Notes under the pieces: generated by a model
What the model saw: only the letters and a program-made list of their open reading frames with translations
Told to the model about the DNA's origin: nothing
Database searches by the model: none
Part shown: one piece after another, positions 7,700-16,415 of the stretch
Numbering within the stretch: the first letter of the stretch is position 1
How the letters are laid out: every line of letters starts with the position of its first letter
Position numbers and translations under genes: made by a program
From: Candidatus Aquabacterium excrementipullorum
GTDB lineage: Bacteria > Pseudomonadota > Gammaproteobacteria > Burkholderiales > Burkholderiaceae_C
NCBI GenBank assembly: GCA_019112875.1
Contig: DXIO01000143.1
Coordinates: forward strand, 1 to 34,254
Direction: 5' to 3'
Length of the DNA: 34,254 bases

Positions 7700-8523
7700 C
7701 GGCGGCAGCCCCGGTGCCTGCGCTGGCACCGCACGAGGTGCAGCTGTGGTGCTTCTTCTATGAAGACGCGTTCGCTACCGATGACTCGCTGGCCACCCGT
7801 TACGACACACTGATCACGCCGGACGAACGCGAGCGCGTCAGAGCCTTCCGTTTCGAGAAACACCAGCGGCAGAGCCTGGCCTCACGCGCGCTGGTGCGCA
7901 CCGTGCTGTCGCACCATGCAGCGGTGGCGCCCACCGACTGGCGCTTCGAAGCGGGCACCAATGGCAAGCCCTTCATCGCGCCCTCGCCCGGCCAGGCGCC
8001 ATTGCACTTCAACCTGGCGCACACCCAGGGCCTGGTGGTATGCGCCGTCAGCTGCAGTCATGAGCGGCTGGGCGTGGACGTGGAGGCCTTCGATCGCCGC
8101 GCCAGCGCCGCCGACATCGCCGAGAGCCACTTCACGCCGGCCGAGAACGCCTTGCTGCGACGCGTGCCCGCCGAGCACCGTCACCACGCCTTCCTGCGGC
8201 TGTGGACGCTGAAGGAATCCTTCATCAAGGCCACGGGCGATGGCCTGAGCACGCCGCTGGACCAGTTCGGCTTCGAGATCGAGCCGTTGCCCATGGACAA
8301 GCCCTGTGCGGTACCGGCGAGGTTCCAGGCAGCGCCCAACGGCCTGACCGAGCGGACCGACCACTGGCGTTTCGTGCAATGGCGGCTGAAGGGGCCGCAC
8401 GGCGACTTCGCCGTGGCCCTGGGCGCCGACACGGCCAGTGCACCGCTGCGCTGCCGTGTGTTCGAGGCCGTGCCACTGCGGCGGCACGCCGAGCGACCAG
8501 ACCTGGCCTTCACGGCCATTTGA
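7696..8523 (+). CDS. 4'-phosphopantetheinyl transferase, Sfp type
   Basis: This 275-residue protein moves phosphopantetheine from CoA to a serine of carrier proteins. The core has PLHFNLAHTQGLVVCAVS, the metal-binding LGVDVEAFDRR and WTLKESFIKATGDGL, matching the Gx(I/V)D and (W/F)xxKEa(x)xK signatures of the Sfp/Gsp superfamily. The length, with an N-terminal pseudo-repeat, fits the long monomeric Sfp type rather than short AcpS. ATG 7696 is chosen for its four-base overlap with the preceding gene. No carrier protein, polyketide synthase or NRPS gene is in the window, so its target lies elsewhere. Confidence 0.92.
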   Translation: MTAAAPVPALAPHEVQLWCFFYEDAFATDDSLATRYDTLITPDERERVRAFRFEKHQRQSLASRALVRTVLSHHAAVAPTDWRFEAGTNGKPFIAPSPGQAPLHFNLAHTQGLVVCAVSCSHERLGVDVEAFDRRASAADIAESHFTPAENALLRRVPAEHRHHAFLRLWTLKESFIKATGDGLSTPLDQFGFEIEPLPMDKPCAVPARFQAAPNGLTERTDHWRFVQWRLKGPHGDFAVALGADTASAPLRCRVFEAVPLRRHAERPDLAFTAI

Positions 8524-8567
8524 CCAACGCCGCCATGACGGGCCTCCCGGCCTGCCGACGGCGTTGG
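8524..8567. terminator. Hairpin between convergent genes
   Basis: Arms CCAACGCCG (8524-8532) and CGGCGTTGG (8559-8567) are fully complementary around a 26-nt loop that holds a smaller GC-rich hairpin. It lies between the ends of the transferase (+) and FMN reductase (-) genes. There is no T-run, so a bidirectional terminator is probable, not certain. Confidence 0.5.
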
Positions 8568-8575
8568 CGACGCGA

Positions 8576-9190
8576 TCAGCCCGCCGCGCGCGCGTCCCGC
8601 AGCCAGCCGGCCTGGCGCACCACCGAGGCCACCACCTTGCCCAGCACCGTGTCCAGCTCGGGCTTGATCAGCCCGCCCTCGGCATCGAAAGCGTGATCGG
8701 CCGCAGGCAGGCCCAGCTGCTCGGGCACCACCACCATTGCGAAGTTGGTGCTCAGGTAGGTGCGCACGATGGGCAGCGCGCGCAGGCCGCCCAACGCGCC
8801 GGGCGACGCGGCCAGCAGACCGGCCGGCTTGCCGGCCGTGGTGCCCGTGCCGCCGGGCAGGCCGTCACCTGCCGGCACCGTCGACAGCCAGTCGAAGGCG
8901 TTGATGAACAGCGGCGTGGGCAGGGCGTTGTACTCCGGGCTGGCCAGCAGCAGGCCGTCGTGCGCGGCGAACAGCTCGCGCAACTTGTACGCGCCCGCCG
9001 GGTGGCCGTGCCTGGCCTGGTGGTCGGCGTCGAACACCGGCAGGTCGAGCGCGCGCAGGTCCACCCGCGTGACCTGGGCGCCCAGCGCCTCGGCCTTGCG
9101 CACGGCCAGGGCCAGCAACTGGCCGTTGTGGGAGCCATCACGGGCGCTGCCGGCCACGGCCAGCAGCTTGACGGGAGCTTGGGAAGACAT
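8576..9190 (-). CDS. NADPH-dependent FMN reductase / NAD(P)H quinone reductase family
   Basis: This 204-residue flavodoxin-like reductase has the FMN phosphate loop GSARDGSHNGQLL (14-26) and the second flavin motif SPEYNALPTPLFINAFDWLS, both typical of the FMN_red family (ChrR, azoreductase-like). The GALGGLRA segment near the middle completes the flavin site. It probably reduces quinones, metals or nitro/azo compounds using NAD(P)H; the substrate is not resolvable. It stands alone, divergent from rlmJ. Confidence 0.9.
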   Translation of the reverse strand: MSSQAPVKLLAVAGSARDGSHNGQLLALAVRKAEALGAQVTRVDLRALDLPVFDADHQARHGHPAGAYKLRELFAAHDGLLLASPEYNALPTPLFINAFDWLSTVPAGDGLPGGTGTTAGKPAGLLAASPGALGGLRALPIVRTYLSTNFAMVVVPEQLGLPAADHAFDAEGGLIKPELDTVLGKVVASVVRQAGWLRDARAAG

Positions 9191-9290
9191 CTTCGGTACC
9201 TCGTTGGTGAAATCGTCGGATCCCTGCGGATCGATGGGCTGAATTGTCCCGCGAGCGGGGCCTGAAACGCCGCCCGACCCGATTCGCGGT

Positions 9291-9296
9291 TACCCT
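9291..9296 (+). promoter_or_regulatory. -10-like element (TACCCT) before rlmJ
   Basis: TACCCT ends 6 bases before the rlmJ ATG, the same spacing as seen before trhO. No Shine-Dalgarno sequence is visible. A leaderless transcript is possible; the element is too short to be certain. Confidence 0.25.
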
Positions 9297-9302
9297 TGCG
9301 GC

Positions 9303-10157
9303 ATGTTCAGTTATCGACACGGCTTTCACGCCGGCAACCACGCCGACGTGCTCAAACACACGGTGCTGGTGCAGCTCCTGGAGCACCTCACGCAAAAAGA
9401 CACGCCCTTCTGGGTGGTCGACACCCACGCGGGCGGTGGCCTGTACGACCTGGCCTCCGGCTATGCCGCCAAGAGCGGTGAAGCCCAGGGCGGCATCCAC
9501 AAGGTCTGGGCGGCCCGCCAGGACCCGGCCCTGCCGCGCGGCCTGCAGGACCTGATCGAGCAGATCGAGGTCTGCAACGAGGGCGACGCGCTGCGCTGGT
9601 ACCCCGGCTCGCCGCAACTGGCCGCGCAGATGCTGCGCCCCCGCGACCACTTGCGCATGTACGAGCTGCACCCCACCGAGAGCCGCGCCCTCAAGGCGCA
9701 CTTCGCGGACGTGAAACGCGGCGTCAGCATCGAGGTGGCCGACGGCTTCGCCGGCCTCAAGGGCATCCTGCCGCCACCGCCCAAGCGCGGCTTGGTGCAC
9801 ATCGACCCGCCCTATGAAATGAAGGACGACTACCGCCGCGTCATCAACACCCTGAAGGAGGCCCTGACTCGCTTCCCGACTGGGGTGTACGCGGTCTGGT
9901 ACCCCATCGTCGCGCGCCGCGAATCCGACCTGCTCCCAGACCAGCTCAAGCGCCTGGCGCCGGGCAAGTGGCTGCACGCCAGCCTGCGCGTGAAGGCCAA
10001 CACCCGCGACGGCCTGGGCCTCAACGGCAGCGGCATGTTCATCGTGAACCCGCCATGGACGCTCTACCAGACGCTGGCCGATGCCCTGCCCTGGATGGTC
10101 GAGAACATCGGCATCGACGACCATTCGGGCTACGTGCTGGAAACAGACGTCAAGTAA
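9303..10157 (+). CDS. rlmJ: 23S rRNA (adenine(2030)-N6)-methyltransferase
   Basis: This 284-residue protein starts with the family hallmark MFSYRHGFHAGNHADVLKH. The catalytic N6-adenine motif DPPYE follows HI in the second half (VHIDPPYEMKDDY). RlmJ methylates A2030 of 23S rRNA with S-adenosylmethionine before the ribosome is finished. The length equals that of the E. coli protein (about 280). It is a single gene, convergent with the pirin gene with a 9-base gap. Confidence 0.96.
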   Translation: MFSYRHGFHAGNHADVLKHTVLVQLLEHLTQKDTPFWVVDTHAGGGLYDLASGYAAKSGEAQGGIHKVWAARQDPALPRGLQDLIEQIEVCNEGDALRWYPGSPQLAAQMLRPRDHLRMYELHPTESRALKAHFADVKRGVSIEVADGFAGLKGILPPPPKRGLVHIDPPYEMKDDYRRVINTLKEALTRFPTGVYAVWYPIVARRESDLLPDQLKRLAPGKWLHASLRVKANTRDGLGLNGSGMFIVNPPWTLYQTLADALPWMVENIGIDDHSGYVLETDVK

Positions 10158-10166
10158 GCGGCATGC

Positions 10167-10892
10167 TCAGATCTGGCGGACCGCTGGATCGGCCTCGCCA
10201 AGATCGAACACCAGCACCTCCGCGCCCTGCCCTTCGGACAGGCTCAGCAGGCTCTCGCCTTCGAGCATCAGCGCATCCCCCTGGTCCAGCACCTCGCCAT
10301 TGGCGGTGATGCGGCCCCGGGCGATCTGCACATAGGCCTTGCGGCCAGGTGCCAGGGCCAGCTTCGCCGTCTCGTCGCCATCGAACAGGCCCGCGTACAG
10401 GCGCGCATCGGCGTGCAGGCTCACCGAGCCCTCGGCGCCATCGGGCGAGGCCACCAGACGCAGGCACCCACGCTTGTCCTCGGCGCTGAAATGCTGCTGC
10501 GCGTAGCCGGGCTTCACGCCCAGCACATTCGGCAGGAGCCAGATCTGCAGCAGGTGCAGTTCGTCGTACAGGCTGGGGTTGATCTCGCTGTGCTGGATGC
10601 CGGTGCCCGCGCTCATGCGCTGCACGTCGCCCGGGCGGATGGTGGTGCCGTGGCCCAGGCTGTCCTTGTGGGCCAACTCGCCTTCCAGCACGTAGGTCAG
10701 GATCTCCATGTCGCGGTGGCCGTGCATGCCGAAGCCCCGGCCGGGCGCGAAACGATCTTCGTTGATCACGCGCAGGGGGCCGAAGCCCATGTGCTTCGGG
10801 TCGCGGTATTCGGCGAAGGCGAAGCTGTGCTGGGCGAACAGCCAGCCATGGTCGGCCTGGCCCCGGTCATCGCTGCGTCGCAGGGTCTTCAT
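10167..10892 (-). CDS. Pirin family protein (bicupin)
   Basis: This 241-residue bicupin has the pirin metal site: HGHRDMEILTYVLEGELAHKDS supplies two histidines and GIQHSE supplies a histidine and a glutamate. Bacterial pirins such as YhhW can act as quercetinases, and others have regulatory roles. ATG 10892 is preferred over an upstream start at 10958 because GAGGAG lies just before it and family similarity starts at MKTLRRSDDRG. It is divergent from a LysR regulator, a common arrangement in Proteobacteria. Confidence 0.93.
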   Translation of the reverse strand: MKTLRRSDDRGQADHGWLFAQHSFAFAEYRDPKHMGFGPLRVINEDRFAPGRGFGMHGHRDMEILTYVLEGELAHKDSLGHGTTIRPGDVQRMSAGTGIQHSEINPSLYDELHLLQIWLLPNVLGVKPGYAQQHFSAEDKRGCLRLVASPDGAEGSVSLHADARLYAGLFDGDETAKLALAPGRKAYVQIARGRITANGEVLDQGDALMLEGESLLSLSEGQGAEVLVFDLGEADPAVRQI

Positions 10893-10981
10893 GCGCGGCT
10901 CCTCATCGTGTGCATCCAATCTCGATGGATTCACTGTAGGAGCGCGCGGCGCACCCACCGTCGCAAGCCGCTGATGGCATC

Positions 10982-10998
10982 ATTCGATTAATTTGAAT
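10982..10998. promoter_or_regulatory. LysR-type operator candidate
   Basis: ATTCGATTAATTTGAAT is a 17-bp near-palindrome with perfect ATTC/GAAT ends and a T-N11-A core, typical of LysR boxes. It is AT-rich in a GC-rich background and lies 20 bases before the regulator start and about 90 bases from the pirin start, in the shared gap. Confidence 0.6.
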
Positions 10999-11018
10999 CC
11001 GCAGAAGGACCCCGGCCC

Positions 11019-11957
11019 ATGAGCCACCGCCGCCACGTGCTGACCCCGGAAGCCCTGGAGATGATGGACACCATCGAGCGCACGGGCAGCTTCGCCGCCG
11101 CCGCGCGCGAGCTGGGCAAGGTGCCCTCGGCCCTGACCTACAGCGTGCGCCAGCTGGAAGACGCGCTGGACGTGCTGCTCTTCGACCGCCGCTCGCGCCA
11201 GGCCCAGTTCACCGCCGCCGGCGAGGAGCTGCTCAACGAAGGCCGCCGCCTGCTGGCCCAGATGGACGCCGTGGCCAACCGCGTGCAGCGCGTGGCCTCG
11301 GGCTGGGAAACGCAGCTCACCATCGCGGTCGACGGCATCGTGAGCCATGGCCCGCTGTTCGACCTGGTGCAGGCCTTCCACGAGACCTCGCCGCCCACGC
11401 GCCTGAAGATCCGCGACGAGGTGCTCACCGGCACCTGGGAAGCCCTGGCCTCGGGCCATGCCGACCTGGCCCTGGGCATCAGCGCCGGCCGCCCCGGCAT
11501 CAGCGACATCCACATGGACACGCTGGGCGATGTCGAGTTCGTCTTCGTGGTCGCGCCGTTTCACCCATTGGCCAAGCAGAGCGAGCCGATCAGCGCGGCC
11601 GAGCTCACCGGCCACCGCGTGATCGCCGTGGCCGACACCACGCGCCACGCCGAAACCGCCACCGTCGGCATCCTGCCAGGCCAGGACGTGCTGACCGTGT
11701 CCACCATGGGCGACAAGCTCGAGGCCCTTCGGCGCGGCCTGGGCTGCGGCTTCCTGCCCGAATACATGGTGCAGGGCGATGTGGACGCCGGCCGCCTGCT
11801 GCGCAAGGAGGTGGCCCAGCCGCCGCGCGTCACCCGCGCGCATTACGCCTGGCGGCAGGTGGGGCCCCAACCGGGCAAGGCGCTGGCCTGGTGGCTGTCG
11901 CAACTGAGCAGCCCGACCACGCGGGAAGCGCTGCTGAGCGTGCCTTGCCTGAGCTGA
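11019..11957 (+). CDS. LysR family transcriptional regulator
   Basis: This 312-residue regulator has an N-terminal winged helix (about 8-66, GSFAAAARELGKVPSALTYSVRQLEDALDVLLFDR in pieces) and a periplasmic-binding-protein-like effector domain (about 95-300). The recognition helix region SALTYSVRQLE resembles regulators found next to pirin genes. It probably controls the divergent pirin gene and itself through the palindrome at 10982-10998. The inducer is unknown. Confidence 0.93.
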   Translation: MSHRRHVLTPEALEMMDTIERTGSFAAAARELGKVPSALTYSVRQLEDALDVLLFDRRSRQAQFTAAGEELLNEGRRLLAQMDAVANRVQRVASGWETQLTIAVDGIVSHGPLFDLVQAFHETSPPTRLKIRDEVLTGTWEALASGHADLALGISAGRPGISDIHMDTLGDVEFVFVVAPFHPLAKQSEPISAAELTGHRVIAVADTTRHAETATVGILPGQDVLTVSTMGDKLEALRRGLGCGFLPEYMVQGDVDAGRLLRKEVAQPPRVTRAHYAWRQVGPQPGKALAWWLSQLSSPTTREALLSVPCLS

Positions 11958-11981
11958 CAGCCTTTGATCGAAGACGGACCG

Positions 11982-12971
11982 ATGGCCCTGCCCTCCCATC
12001 AGGCTACCCAGGCTGACATGAGCCGCCTCCCCGCACCACCTGCGGCCGAAGCACCGACGCCCCCCGTCGGCTCACGCTACATCGGCCGCTTCGCGCCCTC
12101 GCCCACCGGCCCGCTGCACGCCGGCTCGCTCGTGGCCGCGCTGGCCAGCTGGCTGGATGCGCGCGCCCATGGCGGCCAGTGGCTGGTGCGCATCGAAGAC
12201 GTGGACACACCTCGGTGCCAGCCCGGCGCCGACCAGACCATCCTGCGGCAGTTGGCCGATTGCGGTCTGCACGCCGATGGCGAGGTGATCTACCAGAGCC
12301 GGCGCGGTGAAGCCTACCAACGCGCGCTCGATCAACTGCTTGCCGCAGGCCACGCCTATCCCTGCGCCTGCACCCGCGCCGAGATCGCCGCCGAACACGC
12401 CCGCCTGGGCTGGGTCAAGCCGCGCCACGGCGAGCTGGTCTACCCCGGCACCTGCCGCCCCTCGGCGCCCGGCCAGGATGGCCTGAAAGGCCGGCCGGCC
12501 CGCGCCTGGCGCGTCGCCGTGCCGCAAGGCCCGCAAGCATTCTGGCCGTGGCACGACCGCCGCCTGGGCGATCAGCAGCAAGCCCTGGACACCGAGGTCG
12601 GCGATTTCGTCGCGCGCCGCGCCGATGGCCTGTGGGCCTACCAGCTGGCCGTGGTGGTCGATGACGCCGAGCAAGGCATCACCGACATCGTGCGCGGCGA
12701 GGATCTGGCCGACAACACGCCGCGCCAGCAATGGCTGCAGCACCTGCTGGGCGTACCTCCACCACGGTATCTGCACACGCCTCTGGTGCTGGATGCCCGT
12801 GGCGAGAAGCTCTCCAAGCAGCACGGCGCAGCGGCACTGCAAACCCACACATCCGGACAGGTGCTCCAGGCCTTGAAAGACGCGGGCGCCGCCCTCGGCC
12901 TGCCAACGACCGAGGCGGGCACCCCATCCGACTGGCTGGCCCAGGCGGTGAACGCCTGGCCCTTCCGTTGA
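11982..12971 (+). CDS. gluQ: Glutamyl-Q tRNA(Asp) synthetase
   Basis: This class I synthetase-like enzyme, lacking an anticodon domain, attaches glutamate to the queuosine base of tRNA(Asp). It shows [16 protein letters not shown] (the HIGH-type motif), the zinc site CAC...C (YPCACTRAE, then YPGTC), [18 protein letters not shown], and EKLSKQHGA (the KMSKS-type loop). The start is unsettled: ATG 11982 (329 residues) and ATG 12018 are both possible, and the conserved part begins only at YIGRFAPSP, about 33 residues in. It follows the LysR gene by 24 bases and may be co-transcribed. Confidence 0.93.
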   Translation: MALPSHQATQADMSRLPAPPAAEAPTPPVGSRYIGRFAPSPTGPLHAGSLVAALASWLDARAHGGQWLVRIEDVDTPRCQPGADQTILRQLADCGLHADGEVIYQSRRGEAYQRALDQLLAAGHAYPCACTRAEIAAEHARLGWVKPRHGELVYPGTCRPSAPGQDGLKGRPARAWRVAVPQGPQAFWPWHDRRLGDQQQALDTEVGDFVARRADGLWAYQLAVVVDDAEQGITDIVRGEDLADNTPRQQWLQHLLGVPPPRYLHTPLVLDARGEKLSKQHGAAALQTHTSGQVLQALKDAGAALGLPTTEAGTPSDWLAQAVNAWPFR

Positions 12972-13064
12972 AGTTGACGCCGAAGCTGAACCCCGCCTGA
13001 CGCAGCCGGCGAGTCCATTCAGCCTCGTTCAGCCTGTGCGCGCCGGTCAGGCGCCTGTCAAGGC

Positions 13065-13490
13065 TCAGCGTTCGACCACCACGAAGTGCTTGCGCACCGG
13101 TTCCAGCACCTCGAACGCGCCCTCGAATCCACCCGGAATCACGGCCCCTTGGCCGGCCACCACTTCGGTCACGCCGCCCTCGTCGTCATGCAGCAGCAAC
13201 CGCCCCTCCAGCACGAAGAAATACTCGTGTTTACGGGGCGCAAAGGCGATTCGCCAGCGTCCGATCTCGCAGGTCCAGATGCCCGCGGACACCCCATCCG
13301 GCCCTGATTCGTACAGCGTCCAGGTCTCGCGCATCGGGCATCCCACTTCGCGCCGATCCTCGCGCGGATGATCGATGGCCGGTGGCGTCAAAGGTGGGTC
13401 GAATCTCACGATGCGCCACGCCTCCCGCGCTTGCGGGGTCTGTGTCAGCCGATCGCCGTCCTGCGGCGTTGTCGTCGATAGGGAACTCAT
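13065..13490 (-). CDS. Cupin domain protein (DUF861/cupin_3)
   Basis: This 141-residue single-cupin protein has the pattern of cupin_3 proteins, with WTCEIGRWRIAF, then HEYFFVLEGRLLLHDDEGG and a late GAVIPGGFEGAFEV. Related proteins include the ureidoglycine aminohydrolase cupin and many of unknown role. Only part of the metal-ligand set is obvious: a histidine and glutamates in HEYFFVLEG. ATG 13490 is chosen; the frame is open upstream to 13649 but those residues show no cupin pattern. It is convergent with gluQ and divergent from the response regulator. Substrate unknown. Confidence 0.8.
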   Translation of the reverse strand: MSSLSTTTPQDGDRLTQTPQAREAWRIVRFDPPLTPPAIDHPREDRREVGCPMRETWTLYESGPDGVSAGIWTCEIGRWRIAFAPRKHEYFFVLEGRLLLHDDEGGVTEVVAGQGAVIPGGFEGAFEVLEPVRKHFVVVER

Positions 13491-13695
13491 TTCAAACCCG
13501 TCCACACCAAACCGCCATGAGCCCCATCCAGGCCCGCCAAGGCGCGAAACCGCGCACTCTAGCAGCCCCGTGCTGCCCGATGGCGCAACACCCTGGCGTG
13601 AACGGGGCATGAACCAACACCCCCTCGAAGTGATGACAATCCCATCCACGGGTCTCGCCAGCGCCCCTCAGCTGCGCCGCACGCAAGCCACGCCC

Positions 13696-14355
13696 ATGCA
13701 CCTGCTCCTGCTCGAAGACGACATCGACCTTGGCCAGGCCGTGGCCGAACACCTGGAAGCCCAGGGCCATACCGTGAGCTGGTTCAAGACCTGCGAACAG
13801 GCCGACCGGGCCATGGCGCAACCCGACATCGAACTGGCCCTGCTGGACCTGCGCCTGCCCGATGGCGACGGCATCGAGCTGCTCAAGAACTGGCGTGCCC
13901 GGGGCGATCGCCGCCCGGTGCTCATGCTCACGGCGCGCGACCAGATCAGCGACCGCATCAAGGGCCTGCAGGCCGGCGCCGACGACTACCTCGTCAAGCC
14001 CTTCGACCTCGACGAGATGGTCGCCCGCATGGAAGCCGTCAGCCGCCGCGTCGGCCTGAGCCAGGCGCCCGTGCTGCGCACCAACCGCGTCGCGCTCGAT
14101 TTCGAGAACAAGGTGGCCCGCCTGGACGGCCACCAGGTCACGCTCACCGCCATGGAATGGTCGCTGCTGTCCTGCCTGGCCGCGCGCCCGGGGCACACGC
14201 TGTCGCGCCAGCAGATCCGCACGGCGCTGTTCCAGCCCGGCCGCATCGAGGCCGAGAGCAACTCCATGGAAGTCATCATCAGCCGCCTGCGCCGCAAGCT
14301 GGGAACCGAACTGATCAGCACGCACCGTGGCCTGGGCTACCGACTGGACCTCTGA
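13696..14355 (+). CDS. OmpR/PhoB family response regulator
   Basis: This 219-residue protein has a receiver domain (1-115) with acidic pocket EDD (7-9), phospho-acceptor Asp51 in LLDLRLPDGDG, a threonine in MLTARD and Lys in LVKPFD, and a winged-helix DNA-binding domain (about 125-218) ending ISTHRGLGYRLDL. It is closest in style to the QseB/PmrA/TctD group. The frame is open upstream to ATG 13609, but the receiver begins with MHLLLLEDD at 13696. It overlaps the kinase gene by 29 bases. The controlled genes are unknown. Confidence 0.92.
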   Translation: MHLLLLEDDIDLGQAVAEHLEAQGHTVSWFKTCEQADRAMAQPDIELALLDLRLPDGDGIELLKNWRARGDRRPVLMLTARDQISDRIKGLQAGADDYLVKPFDLDEMVARMEAVSRRVGLSQAPVLRTNRVALDFENKVARLDGHQVTLTAMEWSLLSCLAARPGHTLSRQQIRTALFQPGRIEAESNSMEVIISRLRRKLGTELISTHRGLGYRLDL

Positions 14356-15730
14356 GGGCTGGAGCCTGGAGCGGCGGCTTCGCAACCGCCTGCTCGGCGC
14401 GATGACCGGGCTGTGGCTGCTGGGCTCCGGCCTGGCGCTGTACGCCCAGTGGATGGAGACCAACCGCGTGCTAGACACGGCGCAGGAAGAAATCGCCACC
14501 ACGCTGCTGCTGCTGCCCACGCCGCCCTCGTCCGGCAGCACCACCATCGTGCTGCCGCACCCGGCGATCACGCACGAGCAGGCCATGCTGATGCAGGTCT
14601 ACACCAAGGATGGCCGCCTGGTCTGGCGCACGCAGCAGGCGCCCGCCACGCCGCTGGCGCCCCTGACGAAGCACCTGTCCATCAGCGAGGGTGATTGGCA
14701 CATCGTCGTGCTGCCCGCGCCGCACCTGGACCGCGTGGCCGTGGTGGCCGCGCCCATGTACGACCGCCGCGAAGCCCTGTTGCGCGGCGCCCAGGCGCTG
14801 CTGCTGCCGCTGCTGGCCCTGCTGCCCCTGACCGCGCTCACGCTGACCTGGCTGCTTCGCCGCGTCTTCCGCCAGCTTGACGACCTCAATCAAGACTTGC
14901 GCGCCCGCGACCTGGGCGAACTCGACCCGGTGGTCGTCACCGGCCTGCCGCTTGAACTGACACCGCTGGTCGAGGGCCTGAACCAGCTCTTCGAGCGACT
15001 CACGCAGGTGCGCCAGGCCGAACGCGCCTTCGCCGCCAACAGCGCGCATGAGCTGCGCACGCCCATCGCGGCCGCGCAGGCGCAGTTGCAGCGCCTGGTG
15101 CACGAGCTCACGCACAGCACCACGATGCAGGGCGAGGAGCGCACGGCCATGCTGCAGCGCATCGAAGCGCTGGGCCGCCAGCTCACCCGCCTGCACCACC
15201 TGTGCGTGAAGCTGCTGCAGCTCTCACGCGCCGACGCGGGCGTGGGCCAGCACACCGAGCCGGTCGATCTGGTCGACGTGGCCCAGCTGGTGCTGGAAGA
15301 ATTCAACCAGCCAGAACAGCAGGCCCGGCTTCAGCTGGAACTGCCCGTCACGGCCATGGACGACGCGGGCGGCGACACCCTGGCCAGTGAGAGCGTGATG
15401 GTTCAAGGGGATCTGGACGCCCTGGGCATCGCCCTGCGCAATCTCATTGAAAACGCTCTGCTGCACAGCGGCGCCACGCAGCACGTCACCGTGCGCATCA
15501 CGCCGCTACCGTCCATCGAGGTGATCGACGAAGGCCCCGGCATCCCGCCGGACCGCCTGGACACCGTTCGCCAGCCCTTCGAGCGCGGCGAAAGCCCCTC
15601 GCCCGGCCACGGCCTGGGCTTGGCCATCGTCAGCGCCATCGCGCGGCAGATGGGCGGCACCCTGCAGCTGATCAGCCCTCACACCGAGGGCCGCGGGCTG
15701 CACGCCAAGCTGGTGCTGCGACCTGCTTGA
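14327..15730 (+). CDS. Sensor histidine kinase
   Basis: This 467-residue membrane kinase has TM1 (about 22-42), a periplasmic sensor region of about 110 residues, TM2 (about 154-177), a short HAMP linker, the H-box ANSAHELRTPIA with phospho-acceptor His241, an N-box LIENALLHSG, and G-boxes DEGPGIP and GHGLGLAIV. This is the QseC/PmrB type. GTG 14327 is favoured although it overlaps the regulator gene by 29 bases, because the first ATG (14402) would cut into TM1. It pairs with the preceding regulator. The periplasmic domain carries a TPP...STTIVLPHPA segment without a known ligand motif. Confidence 0.92.
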   Translation: MAWATDWTSEGWSLERRLRNRLLGAMTGLWLLGSGLALYAQWMETNRVLDTAQEEIATTLLLLPTPPSSGSTTIVLPHPAITHEQAMLMQVYTKDGRLVWRTQQAPATPLAPLTKHLSISEGDWHIVVLPAPHLDRVAVVAAPMYDRREALLRGAQALLLPLLALLPLTALTLTWLLRRVFRQLDDLNQDLRARDLGELDPVVVTGLPLELTPLVEGLNQLFERLTQVRQAERAFAANSAHELRTPIAAAQAQLQRLVHELTHSTTMQGEERTAMLQRIEALGRQLTRLHHLCVKLLQLSRADAGVGQHTEPVDLVDVAQLVLEEFNQPEQQARLQLELPVTAMDDAGGDTLASESVMVQGDLDALGIALRNLIENALLHSGATQHVTVRITPLPSIEVIDEGPGIPPDRLDTVRQPFERGESPSPGHGLGLAIVSAIARQMGGTLQLISPHTEGRGLHAKLVLRPA

Positions 15731-15733
15731 CGC

Positions 15734-15761
15734 TGGCTGAGGGCCATCAGCGCCTCAGCCA
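15734..15761. terminator. Hairpin terminator between convergent kinase and orn
   Basis: Perfect 9-bp arms TGGCTGAGG (15734-15742) and CCTCAGCCA (15753-15761) flank a 10-nt loop. It fills the gap between two convergent genes. There is no T-run on either side; probable bidirectional terminator. Confidence 0.6.
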
Positions 15762-15768
15762 AACCGCG

Positions 15769-16341
15769 TCACTTCACCAGGAAGTGCTCGCGGTAGTACG
15801 CCAGCTCTTCGATCGACTCGTGGATGTCGGCCAGCGCGGTGTGCTTCTGCGCCTTCTTGAAACCTTCGCTCAGGCCCGGCTTCCAGCGCCGTGCCAGCTC
15901 TTTCAACGTGCTCACGTCCAGGTTGCGGTAGTGGAAGAAGGCTTCCAGCTTGGGCATGTAGTTGGCCAGGAAGCGGCGGTCCTGGCAGATCGAGTTGCCG
16001 CACATGGGCGACTTGTTGGCGCCGATGTACTTCTTGAGGAAGTCGATCACCTGCTGCTCGGCCTCGGCTTCGGCCACGGTCGAGGCCTTCACGCGGTCGA
16101 TCAGGCCGCTCTTGCCATGGGTGCCCTTGTTCCAGGCGTCCATCTTGTCCAGCGTCTCGTTGCTCTGGTGCACGGCCAGCACCGGGCCTTCCACGCGCAC
16201 GTTCAGGTGCGGGTCGGTCACCACCACGGCGATCTCGATGATGCGGTCGCTTTCCGGTTTGAGCCCCGTCATCTCCAAATCGATCCAGATCAGGTTGTTC
16301 TCGCTGGGAGCCAGGGCGGCGGTGGGATTGGCGGTGCTCAT
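15769..16341 (-). CDS. orn: Oligoribonuclease
   Basis: This 190-residue DEDDh 3'-5' exonuclease degrades very short RNAs, chiefly dinucleotides such as pGpG. It has [10 protein letters not shown] (first Asp21 and Glu23), the [14 protein letters not shown] block, [12 protein letters not shown] with the middle aspartate, and [14 protein letters not shown] with the catalytic histidine and last aspartate. Length is slightly above the usual 180 because of a 15-residue N-terminal tail. It is divergent from the M48 peptidase gene across a 74-base gap. Confidence 0.97.
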   Translation of the reverse strand: MSTANPTAALAPSENNLIWIDLEMTGLKPESDRIIEIAVVVTDPHLNVRVEGPVLAVHQSNETLDKMDAWNKGTHGKSGLIDRVKASTVAEAEAEQQVIDFLKKYIGANKSPMCGNSICQDRRFLANYMPKLEAFFHYRNLDVSTLKELARRWKPGLSEGFKKAQKHTALADIHESIEELAYYREHFLVK

Positions 16342-16401
16342 GAAACCTCGGTAGTGACTAGCCTACCCTCGATTGTGAGGCAGGCGGGTTGGGGCGGATC
16401 G

Positions 16402-16407
16402 TACACT
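16402..16407 (+). promoter_or_regulatory. -10-like element (TACACT) before the M48 gene
   Basis: TACACT ends 8 bases before the ATG at 16416, again too close for a normal leader with a ribosome site. It suggests a leaderless or near-leaderless mRNA. Only the hexamer supports this; no -35 element at the right distance is evident. Confidence 0.3.
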
Positions 16408-16415
16408 TGCGCCCT

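Noticed and set aside
12972..13064. Terminator between gluQ and the cupin gene
   Set aside because: No convincing hairpin or T-run found in this convergent gap.
13609..13695. Upstream ATG start for the response regulator
   Set aside because: The receiver domain begins at 13696, and the extra 29 residues lack any conserved pattern.
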